Shown here in pieces: positions 63,030-64,000 of a DNA stretch of 64,000 nucleotides. Under the pieces are notes generated by a model that did not search any database, was not told the origin of the DNA, and worked only from the letters and a program-made list of their open reading frames with translations. Position 1 is the stretch's first letter. Each line of letters begins with the position of its first letter. The DNA is from CAIKZZ01 sp036742455 (lineage in GTDB: Bacteria; Pseudomonadota; Gammaproteobacteria; Steroidobacterales; Steroidobacteraceae). Position numbers and translations under genes: made by a program. Location: assembly GCA_036742455.1 (NCBI GenBank), contig DAINQU010000015.1, positions 1 through 64,000 of the forward strand. Direction: 5' to 3'.

Positions 63030-64000
63030 CGGCCGAGCATCGGCAAGTCAAGCCCCTGCTCGCGCGCGCAGTCGATCGCGATCTCGTACCCGGCATCCGC
63101 GTGACGCATGACGCCCGTACCCGGATCGTTCCACAGGACGCGACCCACGCGCCGCGACGCGGCTTCGGTCCCGTCGCACACGATCACGACACCGGAGTGC
63201 TGCGAGAAGCCCATGCCCACGCCACCGCCGTGATGCAGCGACACCCACGTCGCGCCACCGGCCGTATTGAGCATCGCGTTCAGCAGTGGCCAGTCCGACA
63301 CTGCATCGGATCCGTCCTGCATCGCTTCGGTTTCGCGATTCGGGCTCGCCACCGACCCGGAGTCGAGATGGTCGCGGCCGATGACAATCGGGCCCTTGAG
63401 TTCGCCGTTGGCGACCATTTCGTTGAATGCCAACCCGAGGCGGTGACGCTGACCGAGTCCAACCCAGCAGATGCGCGCCGGCAAGCCTTGGAACTTGATG
63501 CGCTTACCTGCCATATCCAACCAACGGTGCAGATGCGGATCGTCCGGAATCAGTTCTTTGACCTTTGCGTCGGTCTTCGCGATGTCTTCCGGATCGCCCG
63601 ACAGTGCCACCCAACGGAAGGGGCCGATGCCGCGACAGAACAGCGGACGTATATACGCCGGTACAAAGCCCGGGAACGCGAAGGCATCCTGACAACCTTC
63701 TTCGAGCGCAACCTGGCGGATGTTGTTGCCGTAATCGACCGTCGGTATTCCCATGCGGTGGAATGCGAGGAGTGCCTCCACGTGGACGCGCATCGACGCG
63801 CGGGCCGCCCGCTTGACCGCGTCCGGATCCGACACGCGCTGCGCTTCCCACTGCTCGACGCTCCAACCGATCGGGAGATATCCGTTCACCGGGTCGTGCG
63901 CCGAGGTTTGGTCGGTCACGGCATCGGGACGCACACCCCGACGCAGCAATTCCGGCAGGATTTCAGCGGCGTTACCGCACAGGGCGACGGAAATCGCCTG
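63026..64000 (-). CDS. hutU: urocanate hydratase HutU (3' part; 5' end beyond the window)
   Basis: The last 324 codons of urocanase, open to the window edge (the frame at 64000 reads QAISVALCGNAAEILPELL). Conserved blocks: VTDQTSAHDPVNGYLP, GFVPAYIRPLFCRGIGPFRW, GLPARICWVGLGQRHRLG, IGRDHLDSGSVASPNRE and GGATWVSLHHGGGVGMGFSQ. It converts urocanate to imidazolone propionate with NAD as prosthetic group. The start codon is outside the window. Confidence 0.97.
   Translation of the reverse strand, partial: QAISVALCGNAAEILPELLRRGVRPDAVTDQTSAHDPVNGYLPIGWSVEQWEAQRVSDPDAVKRAARASMRVHVEALLAFHRMGIPTVDYGNNIRQVALEEGCQDAFAFPGFVPAYIRPLFCRGIGPFRWVALSGDPEDIAKTDAKVKELIPDDPHLHRWLDMAGKRIKFQGLPARICWVGLGQRHRLGLAFNEMVANGELKGPIVIGRDHLDSGSVASPNRETEAMQDGSDAVSDWPLLNAMLNTAGGATWVSLHHGGGVGMGFSQHSGVVIVCDGTEAASRRVGRVLWNDPGTGVMRHADAGYEIAIDCAREQGLDLPMLGR

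Overview
This 64 kb window is GC-rich chromosomal DNA, almost fully coding, from a gammaproteobacterium. Several neighbourhoods point to this class: dapA divergent from gcvR-bcp-phoH, ffh next to ypjD and a CorB/CorC-like gene, rpsP-rimM-trmD-rplS, mlaFEDCB, and a SUF operon led by an Rrf2 regulator with sufT. The combination looks closest to Xanthomonadales/Lysobacterales or a neighbouring deep gammaproteobacterial order; that placement is inference. No gap between genes exceeds about 250 bases. I saw no insertion sequence, prophage, CRISPR array or rRNA.

Layout. 1-5.5 kb: tRNA-Ser(GGA), a very short BamC-like lipoprotein, dapA, gcvR, bcp, a PIN-PhoH ATPase and a periplasmic M48 protease with TPRs. 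5.5-9.4 kb: phospholipid transport, mlaA converging on mlaFEDCB. 9.4-16.6 kb: a tightly overlapping Fe-S assembly operon (Rrf2 regulator, sufB, C, D, S, U, T, a Rieske ferredoxin, sixA) behind an IscR-type palindrome. 16.6-25.5 kb: proline catabolism (putA with an Lrp-family regulator), a NUDIX hydrolase, a DUF3237 protein next to a PhzS-like flavin monooxygenase, an S4 RNA-binding protein, and threonine catabolism (kbl-tdh).

25.6-35.1 kb: a cellulose/phosphoethanolamine-cellulose locus with an unusual layout. bcsA-bcsG on the plus strand run head-on into bcsB-bcsZ-bcsC on the minus strand, and the tails of bcsG and bcsC overlap. BcsZ lacks the aligned catalytic base, and BcsC is short with no convincing signal peptide. 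35.2-43.8 kb: sppA, the rplS-trmD-rimM-rpsP ribosomal/tRNA modification operon with a clear terminator, ffh, ypjD, a CBS-domain membrane protein and an asparaginase. 43.8-50.7 kb: radA, then a CHASE2-sensor Ser/Thr kinase, PP2C phosphatase and double-FHA protein (a small phospho-signalling module), and an RhlE-like helicase with a long poly-glycine tail.

50.7-56.2 kb: ilvE, a large secreted beta-propeller plus PHP-like metal hydrolase, and a divergent secreted gluzincin peptidase. 56.3-64 kb: one minus-strand catabolic operon, hutU (cut by the window edge), hutG, class III aminotransferase, aldehyde dehydrogenase, CoA-transferase A and B, and a second class III aminotransferase. It joins histidine breakdown to what looks like conversion of an omega-amino acid to an acyl-CoA.

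Most of the window is ordinary housekeeping. The points most worth a second look are the rearranged bcs locus with its altered BcsZ, the hut-linked aminotransferase/dehydrogenase/CoA-transferase operon, and the secreted propeller-hydrolase/peptidase pair.
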